From Collinsella sp. (lineage in GTDB: Bacteria > Actinomycetota > Coriobacteriia > Coriobacteriales > Coriobacteriaceae): a stretch of 15,317 nt of DNA. Under the pieces are notes generated by a model that worked only from the letters and a program-made list of their open reading frames with translations, was not told the origin of the DNA and searched no databases. The stretch is taken from NCBI GenBank assembly GCA_019414465.1, contig DXLY01000042.1:1-15317 (forward strand). Direction: 5' to 3'. Positions within the stretch are counted from its first letter, which is position 1; each line of letters starts with the position of its first letter. The position numbers were made by a program, and so were the translations under genes. Shown piece after piece: positions 13,890 to 15,317 of this stretch.

Positions 13890-14600
13890 ATGGCGATCAA
13901 GGTGTTTGCCGACGGCGCTAACCTCGAGGGTATGCTTGACATGCATGACAATGGCAACGTTCAGGGCTTCACGACCAATCCTTCCCTTATGAAGGCCGGC
14001 GGCGTGACCGACTACCGCGCTTTTGCCAAGACGGTTCTTGAGCACATTACTGATGTGTCGGTCTCTTTTGAGGTATTCGCCGACGACGAGGCGGGTATGG
14101 AAGCCGAAGCTCGCGAGATCGCAACCTGGGCAGACAACGTCTACGTTAAGATCCCGGCGCTCAACACCAAGGGTGAGTCCACTGCCGCGCTGGTCAAGCG
14201 CCTTTCTGCCGACGGCATCAAGGTGAATGTCACCACTATCTTCACGCCCGAGCAGGTCGACGAGTTTGTCGATGCCGTCTCTGCTGAGACCCCCTCTATT
14301 CTGTCCATCTTTGCCGGTCGCATTGCCGATACCGGCGTCGATCCGCTGCCCCTCATGGCGGAGTCCGTAAAGAAGGCTGCCGTTAAGCCTGCTGCCGAGG
14401 TTCTCTGGGCGTCTACGCGCGAGGTCCTCAATATCTTCCAGGCGGAGTCCGTTGGCTGTCAGATCATTACGGTCCCCAATGCCCTTCTTGCCAAGCGCAA
14501 GAATTTCGGGAAAGATTTGCTTGAGTACTCGCTTGATACGGTCAAGGGCTTTGCCCGCGACATTCAGGCGCTTGGTTTTCATATCCTGCCCGAGGAGTAG
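13890..14600 (+). CDS. transaldolase, staphylococcal type / fructose-6-phosphate aldolase family
   Basis: Class I aldolase that forms a Schiff base with a ketose phosphate; family members act as transaldolase in the pentose phosphate pathway or as fructose-6-phosphate aldolase. Signatures are KVFADGANLEGM at the N-terminus, GFTTNPSLMKAGGVTDY (26-42), VYVKIPALNTKGEST (84-98) with the Schiff-base Lys87, FAGRIADTGVDPLPLM, and WASTRE. At 236 residues it has the length and motif set of the short staphylococcal-type transaldolases rather than the ~320-residue TalA/B type. The ATG at 13890 follows GAAAGGA six bases upstream. It is the first gene of an operon with PTS EIIA and EIIB genes, so it likely processes the sugar phosphate delivered by that PTS or one of its products. 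Which of the two activities it has cannot be told here. Confidence 0.9.
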   Translation: MAIKVFADGANLEGMLDMHDNGNVQGFTTNPSLMKAGGVTDYRAFAKTVLEHITDVSVSFEVFADDEAGMEAEAREIATWADNVYVKIPALNTKGESTAALVKRLSADGIKVNVTTIFTPEQVDEFVDAVSAETPSILSIFAGRIADTGVDPLPLMAESVKKAAVKPAAEVLWASTREVLNIFQAESVGCQIITVPNALLAKRKNFGKDLLEYSLDTVKGFARDIQALGFHILPEE

Positions 14601-14609
14601 GGGACGAGC

Positions 14610-15056
14610 ATGCTGACCGATCTTCTTAAGCCCGAGCTTGTTGCCTGCCACGTCGAGGCCTCCGACTGGGAGGAAGCGATCAAGGCATGCGGTAAGTTGC
14701 TCGTAGACGCTGGCAAATGCGACCAGAGCTATGTTGACGCCATGATTTCATCGGTTCACAAATTCGGCCCCTATATGGTCTTGGAAGAGGGCATCGCCAT
14801 GCCCCACGCTCAGGCAGATGGCAATGTGAGTGAAGCGGGGATCTGTATCGTCACGCTTGACCCTGCCATTGCGTTTGGACACGAGGATTTCGATCCGGTT
14901 CACGTGCTCGTGGGTATTTGCGCACCCGACCCCAAGGCTCATCTTGGCTGCTTGGCGGAGCTTTCGCAGATGTTCGAGGACGAGGACTGCGTTGCCAAGC
15001 TCAGCGCATGCGATACGCCCGAGCAGGTTTTGGAGACCATGCGTTCATTCTTTTAG
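14610..15056 (+). CDS. PTS EIIA component, fructose/mannitol (EIIA-2) superfamily, ascorbate-like
   Basis: Cytoplasmic phosphocarrier that takes phosphate from HPr and hands it to the EIIB of the same transporter. The conserved block GPYMVLEEGIAMPHAQ (53-68) contains the phospho-acceptor His66; Gly-Pro-Tyr followed by Pro-His-Ala is the pattern of UlaC/SgaA-type EIIA. The domain spans the whole 148 residues, the standard size of a free-standing EIIA. The ATG at 14610 is nine bases after the transaldolase stop, and the ribosome site (GGAGTAGGGGA) overlaps that stop, so the two are translationally linked. The next gene is an EIIB, from which it is separated by 75 bases carrying two hairpins. 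Substrate is unassigned; ascorbate-like specificity is inferred from the EIIB. Confidence 0.9.
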   Translation: MLTDLLKPELVACHVEASDWEEAIKACGKLLVDAGKCDQSYVDAMISSVHKFGPYMVLEEGIAMPHAQADGNVSEAGICIVTLDPAIAFGHEDFDPVHVLVGICAPDPKAHLGCLAELSQMFEDEDCVAKLSACDTPEQVLETMRSFF

Positions 15057-15068
15057 GCCTTAATGGCA

Positions 15069-15108
15069 CGGCGATGCGTCGCCGCTTTTGGATAGACGGA
15101 AAACCGTC
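15069..15108 (+). other. two tandem hairpins in the EIIA-EIIB gap
   Basis: CGGCGA-TGCG-TCGCCG (15069-15084) is followed by CTTTTGG, and GACGG-AAAA-CCGTC (15095-15108) comes just before the EIIB ribosome site AGGAGAGGAAGG. The first resembles a weak terminator, the second a small stem near the ribosome site. Together they may set the amount of EIIB relative to EIIA by partial termination or RNA processing. Confidence 0.45.
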
Positions 15109-15131
15109 ACGTGTAGGAGAGGAAGGTTGCC

Positions 15132-15317
15132 ATGCATATCATCACCGTATGCGGAAACGGCATCGGGTCCAGCCTGATGCTCGCTGGCAAAGTCGAGGAG
15201 CTTTGCGAGGAGGAGGGCATCAAGGCCGACGTTGAGTCTATGGACCTGAACGGTGCTTCTTCCGCAAATCCGGATCTGTTCATCACCGTTAAAGAACTCG
15301 CCCCCGAGCTCCACGGC
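15132..15317 (+). CDS. PTS EIIB component, L-ascorbate/galactitol type, N-terminal part
   Basis: Phosphocarrier that passes phosphate from EIIA to the incoming sugar at the EIIC membrane channel. The start MHIITVCGNGIGSSLML holds the phosphocysteine loop with Cys7; CGNGxGSS is the form seen in UlaB/SgaB-type EIIB. The first 62 residues, about two thirds of a usual ~95-residue domain, are present; the gene runs off the right edge in frame. ATG 15132 is preceded by AGGAGAGGAAGG. The expected next gene is a large UlaA/SgaT-like EIIC permease, outside the window. The ascorbate label is by family only; related systems may carry other sugars. Confidence 0.88.
   Translation, partial: MHIITVCGNGIGSSLMLAGKVEELCEEEGIKADVESMDLNGASSANPDLFITVKELAPELHG

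Overview
The window looks like chromosomal DNA of a GC-rich actinobacterium of the class Coriobacteriia, probably Collinsella or a close relative. This is an inference from base composition, the gene set (LtaS-type polymerase with many membrane segments, Kup next to a short KdpD/KdpE pair, ascorbate-type PTS parts with a staphylococcal-type transaldolase) and the very symmetrical hairpins at gene ends. No rRNA or tRNA gene and no CRISPR array is visible.

Layout. 1-621: right end of an IS256-family insertion sequence (3' part of the transposase plus the terminal region). 598-907: a degenerate array with an exact 62-bp period, each unit an imperfect hairpin; the IS end appears to cut its first unit. 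901-1107: two further hairpins, the second nested in a 31-bp inverted repeat. 1127-3427 (-): LTA synthase-like membrane polymerase. 3642-4514 (+): nitroreductase. 4674-6701 (+): Kup potassium transporter, followed by a terminator and then a KdpD-like histidine kinase (6805-8430) and KdpE-like response regulator (8435-9148). 9243-11801 (-): RlmKL-type 23S rRNA methyltransferase. 11877-12704 (+): Cof-type HAD phosphatase. 12750-13541 (-): DeoR-family repressor, divergent from a sugar operon running off the right edge: transaldolase (13890-14600), PTS EIIA (14610-15056), PTS EIIB (15132 to the edge).

How the genes work together. Two functional blocks stand out. The potassium block pairs a constitutive-type transporter (Kup) with a KdpDE pair that elsewhere controls the KdpFABC pump; here the kinase lacks the large cytosolic N-terminal sensor region and no kdpFABC is present in the window. 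The sugar block is a regulator/aldolase/PTS unit with repeated candidate operator half-sites (CTTTCG) on both sides of the regulator-operon gap; its substrate cannot be read from sequence alone, although the EIIB and EIIA are of the L-ascorbate (Ula/Sga) type.

Most notable observations: the RlmL half of the RlmKL protein keeps its fold and THUMP region but has lost the NPPY catalytic motif and most of its SAM-binding motif, while the RlmK half is intact; the 62-bp hairpin array interrupted by the IS; the nested 131-bp inverted repeat; and the duplicated-arm terminator that leaves only 20 bases before the kinase gene.
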